From Apricaphanius iberus (Eukaryota; Chordata; Actinopteri; Cyprinodontiformes; Aphaniidae): DNA of 64,000 nt. Numbering within the stretch: the stretch's first letter is position 1; each line of letters opens with the position of its first letter. This document shows positions 12,001-27,100 of this stretch, piece by piece. Both the position numbers and the translations under genes were made by a program. The notes beneath the pieces are model-generated. The model had not been told where the DNA came from, did no database searches, and saw only the letters and a program-made list of their open reading frames with translations. The DNA is taken from contig JAPXFQ010002824.1 of the NCBI GenBank assembly GCA_028564705.1, positions 1,020,501 through 1,084,500 of the forward strand, in the 5' to 3' direction.

Positions 12001-15000
12001 TGATTCTTGATTATATAGACCCTGAGGTCCCATATAGTGTTAAGGTTGTAGCTAAAATGTTGGGGGGTTTTAACTCTTACAGCTAATGTTGCTTGCTCTA
12101 TGGTTAGGATGTTCTAATGGTAGTCTAATATAATTATCAGGGGTGTAGCTTCTGCATGGCAGTTGCCTTTTTAAATAAAATCTGTTTTTATGCTTTGGGC
12201 TTCGCGTGCTTAAGTTGTTAGGGGTCAACCACACCCTAAAGTGGGCATCGATTGGCTGTCTGTAGGCTTGCTTATCGTCAGTGGACGGTTCCTTTGTGCT
12301 GGGGAGGGTGACTTGCAGACAGTGTTGTCAGCTTGCCGAATTTGTTGCTATATTTAATGAGTTTTTAGATCTCTCTTATGATTCCTTTTCAAATAAATGA
12401 GTAGCAAAAAATCTAGGGACTTTTTCTGGGTTTATTGGAGACTTTTGGGTGAAGCACGTATCCTTGTTACTCTCACTTAGCAGAGGTGCTGCTCTCCGCC
12501 TCAGAGCGCTCACAACGAGCAGCTAGTCCATGTGCAGCAGCTCAACCCACCTATCCAGCTCCAGCTCAACTCTCTTAGAGAAGATATTTACCCCACTGAG
12601 TCCAGAGTAGCGCATACTCAAAGTCGAAGTTGGAGGCCGCACTTGGGACCAGTCTCATAAACCGAGAATTGTATATGACTACAACTTCATCTGTTCAAGT
12701 CTGTTAAAAAAATAAATGACTTCTTAAAGCCACTATTTCTGTTATATATTTGTTCTGCCACAATAATGTAATTAATTTAAATTAAAATAACTCAAGATGA
12801 GGACTTTTCTCAGCAATTAAGGGCAACAATAAAAATAGATTAATTAATTGGTCTAAAAGTTATTTTAATCTCTTGACAGAACTTACAATTCAACGTGTAT
12901 TTTTATAGTTATATTTATTAATGAATTTTCACGCTCTTCCTTCACAGCCTCCTTTGCTGAAAGCCATTTTCAATGTGGACCCAGATGAAGTGCGCTCACT
13001 CATATTCAAAAAAGAGGATGTGAATGTGCAGGTAAGCCCCTCCGCCATCTATATCAACACTATAATATTGCTATAGTCCGAATGCTTCTCAACAAACTAG
13101 AACGTAGAATCTCCATTGTACTGTGTTGTCGTGCTTGAAAGGCCTGATGCAGCACTTTCTGTCTTTTGCCGCAAACAGACTAGCATATGGTCTGAATTGA
13201 CAGTTCCCACTGCATAATCTGGCTCTGCTTAGTTTATTGCACACCTCACCGTTACTATTTTCCTAGGGGTGTTTGATTCATAGTCTGGCTGGTTTGCACT
13301 TGTTTGTGACTGACAGGAATGTGATAATAAAACAATGAATTTATTCAATGTGCATCTGTCTTTTTTAAAACTTTTTTTATGACTTCCACTTTCAGAAAAA
13401 AAGCTGTTTTTGTTTTCAATTTACCGTAGCAGTGTTTCTCTCTCCGCTGATTACAGGATAACGAGAAACGAACTCCGCTGCACGCTGCTGCCTATCTTGG
13501 AGATGCAGAAATTATAGAGCTACTGATTCTTTCAGGTAGGTTCTCTGCTCAAATATAAGGTAACCATGGCTTCAAAGCTTTTTTTTTAGCTAATATACTC
13601 TGGGTCAGTCTAACAGTAGAATAATGATGCTTGTTTCATCTTACTCTAATGTGTGGATGTGAAGAACATCCTTAAATGTACAACTCTTCTTAATAGGTTT
13701 GTTAACCTATGTTTGCTTAGAAAATAGTCAGTTTAAGAAGATGATTTTTGTGCAATCAGTGGCCTTTGTTCAAAGTATACAGGAAAAAAAAAGGACAGAA
13801 AGGCCCCGTCCACACTACTGCGTTTTCGTTTAAAAACGGAGACCTTTTGCTACGTTTGCACCTCCCATCCACACTAAAACTGCAAAAACGGAGACCCAAA
13901 ACGGAGAAGTTTAGAAACGCTGCCAACCCCGTTTTTCGTTTTGAAACTCCGGAGGGCGTTTTGGTGTGGACGTCTCAAAACGGAGGACTTTAGAAACGAT
14001 GACGCAGCAGATCACACTCGGCCCTATGATTGGGTGTCATCGGTCATGGCGTATCCTTCCCTGATTCGTCAGCCGCCCATCACATGACCCGTCCCCGGAA
14101 GATAACATACAAAATCAGCCTGGAATACATTATGTTAGAAACTGCAACATGGATAACGAATTACAAGCGTTACTGGCTTTGATGTCTTTGTAAGCAGCTG
14201 AGGAATGGTTGGAGAATGGTCACGTGATCTGCGTTTTCAGTCGTTTTAATGTGGATTGAGATCAATTCTAATACGCAGGGAAAACGCTAGTGTGGACGGA
14301 GATAGTTTTCGTTTTAACTCTGTTTCTAAACGAAAACGCAGTAGTGTGGATGGGGCCAAAGACATACATCAAAAAAAAAAAAATCTGAAATAATTCCGTG
14401 GCTAGCTGGGATGAAGACTTATAGCCTTCCTATATGGATCACCTGCTCTAATGCTTTGCAGCGCAATGCACCAAAATAGTTAAACTTGTCGCTTGTCCAT
14501 TGTGAGTTTCTTTTTCTCAAATTAGACAGAACTGTTTCATCTTTTGAAACCTTTTCAAATTTTAGAATATATTCCTTTTTAAAATCCAGGCAAAGTTAAG
14601 CAGTTTAGAGTCCCGACGGAGTTTGAAAAGATTATTTTACATAATTTTTTTAAGTGTGGATATTGACAGGCAAAAAAATCAACCATAAAAGTTACGTTTC
14701 TGGGCTAGTGGTTGTTTATTTATCGTAAAAATAAAGATACTTCAGTCACAAAAATTTTATTTATATTTATATACACGAGAGAACATCTGACAAGAAATGG
14801 TATTGATTCAAACAGGAATTTTGTGTATCCAGAAATAAATTTCCTTATTAAAAATACAAATACATTCATTATAACCCTCCAAAACCGTACAACACTAAAA
14901 CTCACCAAATTAATTTTGAGAACTATATCTTTAGAAAAACTTCATGAAGTACTGTTTGGTAAATACTATTAGAATAATAAATAATGGACACTAAAATTCC

Positions 15001-18000
15001 AAATGAATGTTTTGTTCCTGTTTTTCTTGTTATCTTCAAATACGCTGACACACTCCTTTGTTCTTCTGGCAGGTGCAAGAGTAAATGCCAAAGATAACAA
15101 GTGGCTGACTCCCCTGCACAGGGCTGTGGCCTCCTGCTGTGAGGTAGGCAAACAGTCCTCTGGTCCTGTGTCATGCATGCTTCTATGTTCTGCTTTTCAT
15201 ATTGAAGTTTGGCAGAACATGAACAGTAACAGGAGTTGTTGTTGCAGGGGGCGGTCCAGGTTTTGCTGAAACACTCTGCAGACGTAAATGCCAGAGACAA
15301 GAACTGGCAGACGCCGCTTCACATCGCTGCAGCCAACAAGGCCGTCCGCTGTGCCGAAGCCTTGGTCCCTCTACTCAGTAATGTGAATGTATCTGACCGA
15401 GCAGGCCGGACTGCTCTGCACCATGCAGCCTTCAGCGGTCACCTGGAGGTAATATTAAGCCCAAAGAAGTGTCCCACAGAGCTGCACATGGACCTGTTGC
15501 TGCTGTGCTGTCGGGTCGTAGCTTATTGCTCTCCATGTTTTTCTCCTTTCCAAGAAATGTGCAGCAGAAACGGGAGTTAGCTTAAAATTGTTGACATGTT
15601 TGTGTGCACTTGTCTGTTAATACGACTTCCTGGTCTTTTGCTCACAGGAATCCTTTCTGAGTGCCTCTTAATTGTGTAAACACAATAGATTTTGTACTGT
15701 TGAAAAAACAGAACTAGAGCTGCATTTTTGCCCATTTGAAATTAAATGCTCAACATGTTCTTACAGATCTGCTCATTATCTGCTGCTGGCAGCTGTGTCA
15801 GAGTCGACACAACTGCCCTGTAATATTCTGAGAAAATTATTAATTTAACCATTTTTTTAATAGTAATTTATTGCTCTTTGGAGTTTTTAATTTTATTTAC
15901 TTTATTCCAGGAAGCAAATTCAAGTTTATTAAAGGCAGTCGAAACTTGACTAAAATGTTAACGTAATCAATTGCTGTGTTGCTGATAAATTGACTGTTTC
16001 CATGCTTATATCTTTTTATAACCAGTGTTGGATTTATTGCCAGCCTGTTAAGAAAAGTTCCCACTGGGGATAAATCATACTAACCAAAAATCTGATATTT
16101 TGGGATTTAGCTAAATCATATTTGTTGCAAGTAGTTTTGATAATTGATCAAACTCTTCTCTATTCATGCATTTATAAGTAGTCAGGCTGGTAAAGGAAAG
16201 GTTTATGCTTTTTAGCGTTCTATGTTGGTAAGATCAAGTGTTCTTTGTTTTCTGTATTTGTTTTTAGATGGTGAGGCTCCTCCTTTCCAGAGGCGCAAAC
16301 ATTAATGCTTTCGACAAAAAGGACCGTCGTGCGATCCACTGGGCCGCCTATATGGGTAAAGAACAGAACAATTTAATAGTTGTAGTTTTTTGCTTTGGAG
16401 AAAGATTTCTTGTTAGAGCTTTTAAAACTTTCTGAGTAACGATCTTGGAAGTGTGTAGGCATAATTAACTTATTGTCTTTTGTCTTCAGGGCACATAGAG
16501 GTGGTGAAGTTACTGGCTTCTCATGGAGCTGAGGTTGCCTGCAAAGATAAAAAATCCTACACCCCCCTACATGCTGCAGCCTCTAGTGGAATGATCAGTG
16601 TTGTAAAATACCTTCTGGATTTAGGGGTGGATGTAAGTTCCACCCACAAACCTCTAATTAGTACATTGTAGACTCATTTCAGATTCTTGCAGAATAGCTG
16701 TAGAGTTGTCATTTTTTATTATTTTTTTGTCTAACAATAGTTCTAGTCATGTAAACATCTGTTTTCTGCCTGGCGACTTGTTTAGATCAATGAACCTAAT
16801 GCATATGGAAACACACCCCTGCACGTGGCCTGCTACAATGGGCAAGATGTGGTCGTGAACGAGCTCATCGACTGTAGAGCTAAGGTCAACCAGTTGAATG
16901 AGAAGGGTTTCGCACCTCTGCATTTCACCGCCGCCTCTCGCCACGGGGCGCTCTGCCTGGAGCTCCTGGTCTGCAATGGGGCTGATGTCAATATCAAGGT
17001 AGGAGGAACCATTATCTGTCAGGGTTGTGTTTTTTTGTTTTTACTGTTACTTACCAGATGAATTTCTCTGGTTAAAACTGGGTAATCCTTGTGATTCAAT
17101 ACAATAACTAGAATAATCCTTTTATTGTCCCAAAAAGGGGAAATTCAGCTGTAACAGCAGCAAAGGGAGAGATTATAGAAGCATTTAGATTCACACAAGA
17201 AAATTGTGAACAAACTTTAAAAAAAACTAAAGTATTGTTTGGTTATAAAAAAAAAAAATGGCATACTCGGATTTGAATGTGCAACTGAGTAGGATAATTA
17301 AAACAAAGTGTAGTTACATAATCTGCATGTGTAGTTGTGCATTAAAAAGTAAATGTATTATTTACATTAAATAAAATGTATATATAAAGTATGTAAAACT
17401 GATTTGCAAATAACAGCACCAGAAATGTTACTTGAAGTAAGATGAACAGTGGACACTACAGCAGGGATGTAAACATTACTGGGTTTGTGGGGAGCAGCGA
17501 TGTTATAGAGTTTAACAGCTGCAAGGAGGAAGGACCTACGAAAATGCTCCTTCATGCATCTGGGATGCAGCAGTCTGTCACCAAAGGATTCATTGGTATT
17601 GTTCTACAGCGTAGGTCTGCCTATGGAAAACACTCGTTCATTAAAATCTTGAGTTTGATTCTGAAGGGAGGCCAGGATAAGTGTAATGTGATCCCACTTT
17701 CGTGAAGGAGTCAGCACTCAGGCGGCGAAATTCTGCACCGTCAAAAATAAAAATTATTTCCAAAAAAGTGGCAGAATATATGATGTATAACATCAAGCCC
17801 AAGGTGAAACGGGCGCTGGGAGCATCATGATGTGGGGTTGCTTTTCTTCTGATGGATCTAAAGGCCGTTATCAAGATGAATGAAATTGTGAGCAGCTCCA
17901 AATACCAGTTATTTTTTATGAAATGCTGCATGTGTCAGCTGAAGAGATGATGAATTTTGTTTTCCAGCATCACTTTGGGTTCAGGCATACATCAAATCAA

Positions 18001-21000
18001 CATAAGACTGATGTCAAGATAATAAAATTATGTTTTTAAAACATCTTAGTCAGAATTCTAAAATAAATTCAACAGAACATCTCAACTTAAGTGGGCAATG
18101 GATAACAAATAGTCCTGGAGGTGGAGTGGGCAGAATGTGCAATATCAAGAAGTAAATTCTTGGAGCCATTGACCTGCAGAATGCTTTTCCATAACATGTT
18201 GATTTCAAACATAAAAAACTTGTTGGTGACCTCTTTGATTTCAGTGTGTTTTTGGTTTCATCTTAGAGTAAAGATGGGAAGACTCCGCTCCACATGACAG
18301 CGATTCATGGGAGGTTTTCTAGATCTCAAGCAATCATTGAAAATGGTGAGCTCTTTAAACAAAATCAGCTTCATAGTCCCTCTCTTGTTGGCCTTTAGTG
18401 TTATGGAACTAATTTCTGGACCTGTTTATTTATTTATTTATTTTTTTCTTTGTCTTTCTTATTCCTGAAGGTGCTGAGATTGACTGTGAAGATAAAAACG
18501 GAAATACACCACTACACATTGCGGCTCGATATGGACATGAGCTCCTCATTAACACACTCATCACTAACAAAGCCGACACAGCAAAGTAAGGCAACCTCTC
18601 CGCTGTTTTTCTGCAAGCGTTCCAAGCTGTTAAAAGCTGCCTTTGCAAAGAATTTGAGGGCTCATAGTGCTACACTATTTACTTAGTTGCAGATGAAGAC
18701 GAGTATCTTTAACAGATTGACATTTCTAAACTTTAAGAGTCATTTAGCAGCTCTGAGCCTAAAATGATTAATTATTTCTAAAAGGTTAAAGAAATCTGTC
18801 TTTTTTTCTTTTTTCTTTTTTTTTTGCAGACGAGGGATTCACGGCATGTTTCCACTGCATCTGGCCGCCCTCAGTGGCTTTTCAGACTGTTGCCGAAAGC
18901 TTCTGTCTTCAGGTGAATGTCTCTTAATTCAGAATGACAGGCGACCTAAAAACTGATCTAATTTCACCCGTTTATAGCTCTAAAAATCCTCCTTTTCTGT
19001 ACACAGGCTTCAATATTGATACTCCGGATGACTTTGGAAGGACATGTTTACACGCTGCAGCTGCTGGAGGGTGTGTAAAGGGGACCATCAAAGATGGATT
19101 ATAATAATAACATAATTATGATTATTCTTTTAATAATTGTAGTGATTTAATAAACATCTGTGTCTTCTCAGAAACCTAGAATGTCTCAATCTTCTTCTTA
19201 ACACTGGGGCCGACTTTAATAGAAAAGATAACTTTGGCAGGTTAGTGGTGTTTAAAGATGGATTTGGATCCAGCATCACATTTGGATGAGTACCTAAGAT
19301 GTATTTGTTCCTTCCAGGACCCCTCTTCATTACGCCGCTGCCAATTGTAACTACCAGTGCTTGTTTGCTCTGGTGGGCTCTGGAGCTGGCGTCAATGATC
19401 TGGATGAGCGAGGCTGCACTCCTCTCCACTACGCCGCTGCATCCGACACAGATGGAAAGTGAGTAATCCTTGGAAATGTCTGTATTTTTAGGTGCTACTC
19501 TTTACATGTGATTGTAGGATAGGATCATTTAAATCAGTATTAATTGTTACTTTTCAATGGTGTAAGCTACAGTGCAGTTCTCTGGACTGTTTGGCTGTGT
19601 TTTCAGGTGCCTGGAATATTTACTAAGAAATGATGCAAATCCAGGGATCCGGGACAATCAGGGCTTCAATGCTGTGCACTACGCCTCAGCGTATGGACAC
19701 CGTCTTTGTCTGGAGCTGGTGAGGGATGCGTGCCATTTAAAAATTTGGGTTGTTTGTGATGTAGTTTAATTTATTTCCTCATTTATTCTTTTACAGATTG
19801 CAAGTGAAACGCCCTTAGATGTGGTGAGAAGTGTTGTAGTTTTTTTCCCACTCTTTCACACATTTCATTCATTACACAATAGGCAACAGTTAAATATTTA
19901 ATGTTTTCATCTTGAAGGACCAATGAATGTTATCCAAACTAAGTCCTGACTTGTAATGTGTGCAGCTAATGGAAACCTCAGGGACAGATATCCTGAATGA
20001 CTCTGATGTCAGAGCTCCCGTCAGCCCCCTGCACCTCGCTGTAAGTACAGTTTAATTCTTGTTGGACTTATCTGCTAAATTTAGACTAATTTCATTATAC
20101 AAATTCTGCTAAGAACCACGAAACTGACTGACCAGCAGAAAACTAATTTATCTGGACGGCCCCATTTGTTCCAATTTTGACTTGATGGATATATCATCAT
20201 TTGAATCACTATCCGTCAGTTTTTTGTTTTTTTTTTACATACTGTATCAGTACGACAAATAGAAATGGGCTTATATTTATAATTTACATTCATTTCCATC
20301 TTGTTGCTGTTTGTGTATGTGTTTTGGTTATGGTGGGGAAATGTGTTTAATAGAAACCTCATTAGTAAGTATTAGTTACCCTTTTGAGGATCTTCATGTA
20401 CTTGTACTTTTTATTCTAAAGCGCTCCACACCACATCAATACGAGAACGAAAGACGATGACTTCATGCATTAAAAAACGTTTTTTTTACTCTGCAGTGTA
20501 AAAAAACAAACAAACAAAAAAGTGTTTGGTTCCTTATTTGCAACATCAGTGGGGAGAAATCGACATATACATAAAACGTTTAAAAAGCAGAGGCACTCCT
20601 CACCACAGCATTCCAACAACAACAGGGAGCAACAGCTTTAAGGCCTCTGCTAGGAAGAGAAAGGAAACTCGAAATCAAAAGGAGACCTAATTCATCTTAT
20701 TTTCCAATGTCTGATGAGTCGAATAAATTATTATTAAATATGACCTTAGCATTTAAAATGATAATTACTGTTACCAGCCAGTTTGTTTAACTCGTTCAAA
20801 AAAAAAAATAAGATACAGAACCTGTATTACATTATAATTAATTTTTTCTGTTACATCAGTTGTGTAAGCAAAAGTTATTTCTAAACTAAGCTTCATCTTT
20901 GTTCAAGTGTTTGGATATTTTAGTTCATTAATACTTTAATTGTCAAAGGAAAAGTAGACATATCTTTAACTCTGACAAAGAAGATACTTTTTTTACTACT

Positions 21001-24000
21001 GATTTAATAAAATTCTTTTAGTTTGGACTAGATTACAATATTATAAGCTTTAACAAGAGTTTACATTTTTCAGGCATACCATGGTCACCATCAAGCTATG
21101 GAGGTTCTGGTGCAATCTCTGCTGGATTTGGATGTGAGAAACAGCCAGGGACGCACGCCCTTAGACCTGGCTGCCTTTAAAGGCCACGTGGAATGTGTGG
21201 ACGTCCTAATCAACCAGGGAGCCTCCATCTTGGTCAAAGACTTTGTCTTAAAGCGAACCCCGATACATGCTGCAGGTATGTATATTCTGAGGTGGGAGAC
21301 CTTGTGAAGTTGGGTACATCTGCAACAATAGATTCAAGCACAACTTAGCGAGTAATACACATGGTCTTTCCTTTTACGCAGCTACTAATGGTCATTCAGA
21401 ATGTTTGCGTTTGCTGATTGGAAATGCTGATCTTCAAAGTGCGGTAGACATTCAAGATGGGAACGGACAGTAAGTGATTAAATGTCTTGCTCTATTTATA
21501 CATTGATGTTCAAAAATAATCGCTAGCATCTTTCTCTGTTATGTTTAAGGACTCCACTGATGCTGTCGGTCCTGAGTGGACACACCGACTGTGTGTATTC
21601 CCTTCTTAACAAGGGAGCCAGTGTAGAAGCCAAAGACAAGTGGGGCAGGACGGCCTTGCATAGAGGAGTAAGGAGATGTCCTTCTTTTTCTACATAAGGT
21701 CTTCACCTTAAATATTCAGAGATTCATATACTCCTACTATTTTCCTGCTACAAACAAATTGAGGAAATACTGTAGCACATAGTCATTGACTTTGAAAATC
21801 GAAACTTCCTCAAACACCGCTCACTTTCCAGCACGAACCCTTACATATGGTAATTAAACATTAAAACACCTGGGGGCTTATTATCAGGTGCACACTTGTT
21901 TTTTTTTTTTTCTTTAATAGGCCGGTGCAGCATATAATCAGGTGCACTTTATAGTCCGGAAATTACAATACTTAGAATGTTCATGCTGTGTAAAAAAAAT
22001 TTCCTTTTGGTTTCTTTACAAATTGTAGTCACATTCTCCAGGAGTGTTTAGTTATCAGTTTTGGTGTAAACTGTAGAAATAATCTCTGAAGCTGGTAAAT
22101 ACATGTGCAATTATACACATAAAATAAATGAAAATGCATGTATGCATTAACTTTATATTTATTGGTTTTACCTTGGTCTGTGTGATTTTTAAAATTTGTT
22201 CATCAGTAGATTTTTTTTTTTTTGTCAGTAGTACCTTTTAATTTTCGTATTTTAGATTTTTTCTCTTCATGGTTTCAACTTCTAAACCCATATTTTAATC
22301 ATCTTATTTTATTTGCAAATAAGTTTTATGAAAACCTGTATGTTCCTCTACAAATGCATCAGTACTACTTTGATCCTTTCATGTAGTAGGAGTGCACTTA
22401 ACCTGAGTGCTGCTGCTGCTGTTTTCAATGAAAATATGTGTACTTAGCAAGAAAGTATACAATTTATCAAAGCCTTTAACTTAAGCGTGGGATAATGCAA
22501 ACATCTCTATGTTGAGTAGGGTTTTGTATATACTTTTTTTTAAATCAAATTCTAATTTATTAGAAGATATATTTGAACAATAAAACATTGCAGATGTAAA
22601 GCTACATCTGGAATATCTCTGAGTACCATAGAATAAAAACCCGAGCAGGATTCATGGAATATGTTCGGCAGCATTTAATGAAAACGATATGTCAGACTAA
22701 ATAGTTTGAGATAACTTTGCTGTTTTTTTCACTTTAAATATGAAATATTGCAGATTTTACTGTAACCAGTCAACATTTCAATCCCTGTTTTTAATTTTTC
22801 CTTCATCGATTAAAACAGAGCATCCCATCCCATAATTGCCTTATTTGATATGATCAATGATATGTAGTTAATGTATTTAGTTTACTAAGCAGTCCTGAGA
22901 GATTTGCTTACAGGACAATATCCTTCCAAATAAATCATCAATAAAAACTGTCTTCTGTTATCAGTCTGTGACGGGGCACGAAGAATGCGTGGAGGCCTTG
23001 CTTCAGCACAGCGCCAACGTCCTGGTGCGAGACTGTAAAGGGCGCACGCCAATCCACCTGGCAGCAGCTTGCGGACACATTGGGGTACTCGGAGGCCTTT
23101 TGCATGCTGCCCAATCAGTGGAAACACTGCCTGCCTTAACAGACAACCAAGGCTACACCCCACTGCACTGGGCCTGCTACAATGGTACAGCCAAGAGGGT
23201 CGACAGATCTTTTAAACCAAGCAATCAATGAATATTAATAATATTATTAGTAATATGATTGACTGATTGAATATTGATATTGGCAAATGTATACCTGATG
23301 TTCTAGCATGTATGCACTTAAAATGAAGCATGTCGCTGATACAGCAGACAAGAGTAATACAGCACTTAAGAAATGCTTTTAGCTTCTTTTTTTGTTTTCA
23401 TTCAGTTTCTAGGTGCACCCAAATGATAAATGTCTATATATTTTTTTAAGTAAACAAAGATGTGAGTGGTTTTTAATGGATGCTTTCCGTCCCATAGGTC
23501 ACGATACGTGTGTGGAGGTTTTGCTTGAACAAGAGATTTTCCACAAGGCCGAAGGCAATTCTTTCAGTCCCCTCCACTGTGCTGTGTAAGACCCTGAGAT
23601 TGCTTTGGTTTAGCTCAAAGTGTGAGAGAGCCTAGCTTTTAACAGATTAAACACCAAGGCTTTTTTTTTCTTTTTTTCTCCGCTTTATAGAATCCGTGAT
23701 AACGAAGGTGCTGCTGAGATGTTGATAGACACTTTGGGCCCTGCCATTGTCGGCGCCAAAGACAGCAAAAACAGGTAACGTTTTAGTTGGTAACATGCTG
23801 CTTTTTTTAAGTTACCGTTATTTTCGGACTATAAAGCACAATTGATTATAAGCAGCACCAAAAAACACAAATGTGCACATATACAAGCCACGTGTGATTA
23901 TAAGCCGCAGCTGTTTTAACTTTTGTCATATGGAATCGTTTGCGCAGAGGGGATTATTGGGAAAATGGTTGGTGTTTGGGGAAACTTCGATTTTATTAAC

Positions 24001-24152
24001 ATTTCAACACGTTGGAAACACCTCAGCCTTACTTATTGTGTCTGCTACAGTTAACCGATACCGTAAACTAATACTTAAAATATGGAAACTGCAATCATTT
24101 CACAGAAACTTTTTATTTTTCGCTCCATATTTTTGTTTTGTGGTCATTTTTA

Positions 24153-24192
<40 letters not shown>

Positions 24193-27100
24193 TTTTTTAT
24201 TTAATTCACCATCATTTGTTTTAACAATCAGAGGAGGAAATAAAATCCATCCTCCAATTCCTTGCACTTTTTATGTGTGTTAGAAGTATTGGTATTGGTA
24301 CTCAGTATGAACAAATACTCAAATCCAAGTATAGGTATCGCATAGTTAGGAAAAAAAGTGGTACCTAACGTTGCATCCCTACTTCTGTCTTATTGTAATT
24401 GAGTCAGTTCTTCATGCAAACGTCTCACCATTGATTCACTGAGGGCAAGGGTACGTGACGCCGCTCTTTTTCCATCTTTAAAAGCCTGATCAACTGCCTT
24501 TAATTTAAAAGCATCATAAGCATTTCTTTTTGTTTTCATAATGAGGGTTTTTGCTTAAAAACTAGGTTTTCGCAAACTCTCTCGCTCTCGTAACATCTGT
24601 CTGTTCCACTTTTTCTTTCATTGTTTGCGTGAAGGTAAACTGCCTGTCTCGCTTTTTTCCTCCAGCATTTTCTGCTAGAGACGGTGTCTTAATGGCACAG
24701 TATCTCTTGGAGAAGAACGTAACCTGTGCAGTTCATAGTTCGAGGAGGACCTTTAGTGGCTTTTAGCTATAAAATCCGTAAATAAACCGCACCCTTGTAT
24801 AGGCCGCAGGGTTCAAAGCATGGGGGGGGGGGGGGGGAGTAGCAACTTAGTCTGGAAAGTACAGTAATTTAAATTTGATGTTTTGGACTGCATTACTTGA
24901 TGGTGAGTTACTCCTTGTTTGTAATGTTCTCAGGACGCCGCTGCATGCTGCCGCCTTCACGGACCATGTGGAGTGTCTGCAGCTGCTGCTGAGCCACAAC
25001 GCTCAGGTCAACTGTGTTGATGATGCAGGGAAGACCCCGCTCATGATGGCTGCTGAGAACGGCCAGACCAACGCTGTCGGTACGAATGCATCAGGATTGA
25101 CCCGATATGAATCATGATGGCCAGTGTGGCATTAAATAACAAACGCTAATATGTCCGGTTAGACTTAGTTTGTTTTTCTTCTGTACACACACAGAGCTGC
25201 TGGTAAGCAGTGCGAAAGCAGATCTCACCCTACAGGATGCTGTAAAGAACACTGCTCTTCATTTGGCCTGCAGTAAGGTAGGGATTGCCATCTGGTGGTA
25301 ATGTTTACGTTACAGCTGATATTTAATGTTTTGATTGTCATTTTGTGTATGTTTTTATACTATATTATGACTTTTTGTGTCTGCAGGGACATGAAACCAG
25401 TGCCTTGTTGATATTGGAGAAGATTACAGACAGAAACCTCATAAATGCTACAAACGCCGCCTTACAGACGTACGCATTATTTGTTTATCGATTCATAGAG
25501 AGTCCTGAATACAAATAGCTTTTTAACACAGCCAAATATCGATTTTGTTTAAAGACCTCTGCATGTGGCTGCAAGAAATGGGCTGATTGTGGTGGTGCAG
25601 GAGCTGCTTGCAAAGGGAGCCAGCGTCCTTGCAGTCGACGAAAACGGTAATTACACTGTAGCTTTTCTTTTTATTCCGTTGTTTTGGCTCCCTCTAGAGA
25701 AATTCTTGCACAGATGAATTTTGGCCCTTTTCACTAACAATTGTTTTTGAACGTAAGTCCATGTTCTTATTTTTGAAAAGGTCATTTTGTTAAACGCTTG
25801 TCCAGTGTTTAAACCATGCTATACTACTAGCTTTATGAATCACGTGAAAAGTCATGTGTCTCTGCATGTTTACCTAGAACTACAGGCGCTTTGCAAGCTC
25901 TTTGCCTTGGCAGTCTATAAACATAGTAAATATTGCCCTAAATCATGCATATGCCTTTTATAATTTATGCTGGGTCTTTTTTTACAGAGGGAACGTGCCG
26001 CGTTTTAATGATGAATGAGATCAGCAGAGAGGGGTTATTGTTTGTTTTCTTTATTTTTGGACCTTTTTTCACCTTTCTGATTGTTATATGGGAGTTACAG
26101 TTTTTTATATTATTTTTTTTGCATTGCCTGCAGTGACAAATGCAATACTTAAACCAAGATGTAAAGTTTATAGCTTTTAAAGTCCGTCTATAGCTAAACA
26201 TGTGGTCAGAATTTAGGACACTAGCTAAATAATTGGTGGATAGATGCAGTCGAATACCACTTCTTCAAACAAGCTTGATGAAATAACATTTTTAAACTTT
26301 AATTTATGGCATTAAACACAAAAGGACATTTAAAGAAATTTGTTTTTACTGAGAAGTGTTAGTCACATGTTAAAGTCCCCTCTGGAGGTTTCTTGAGGAA
26401 AACATGTTGTTCTCTGTAAAACAGTAGACAACAGTTTGAGCATCTTGCTTTAGTGTATGGAAACATTTTATGGACACTCCCAAATAATTAACTTTTGTTT
26501 GCAGCTATTTGTAAATGGAGAAAATTATGTTTTAGTTAAGTATTATAGTTTCAAGTGATAAAATAAGTCACATTTAATAGACAAGCAAAAGGTGTTTGGG
26601 GGAGGGCAGCTCATTCTGTTGGGAAAAACATTTGCTCACGGTGAGAAACCGCTCCGTTTGACCAGAAAAAAGACCTCAGACAGCATCAGAGGCAGGGTGA
26701 GCAGCCATCTGCCACAAGTGGTTCTGCCAGGTAACTAAATCTGACATTAAATTGGTAGATTGTACAGAGATCACAGAGCAGATAACTGAAAGTATTAAGG
26801 TGCAAATCTAGAGAAAGAAGAACGCAATCAAAACATAAAGCGCTGGAACAAAACGCTAAGTTATTGGCAAGCAGGGTGGTTTTAGAATACATAAGGAGAG
26901 GCAATCTGTGAATCAGGACAGATCCAGACACTTTTATTCACACATAGTGCTGCACAAAAGGAAGCAAAATTTAACAAAAGGCTAAAGACCTAAGATTCCT
27001 TAGGTTGACATGGGATGTTTTATATTACATATACCACAATAGATGTCAGATCTCTAAATGTAATCAAAGCATAAAATCCCACTTGAGAAACTCCACTCAC

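Noticed and set aside
14923..15300. 125-codon minus-strand open frame
   Set aside because: It is antisense to ANKRD28 exons 4 and 5 and has no recognisable features; the plus-strand exons explain the openness.
23873..24283. 136-codon plus-strand open frame
   Set aside because: It lies within a TIR element in ANKRD28 intron 23 and includes an (AT)n and poly-T run; not a protein.
24822..24837. G-run and similar runs at 28245-28262 and 41142-41157 as possible G-quadruplex regulators
   Set aside because: They are plain homopolymers inside introns, a 3' UTR and an intergenic repeat area with no promoter context; length errors are more likely than function.
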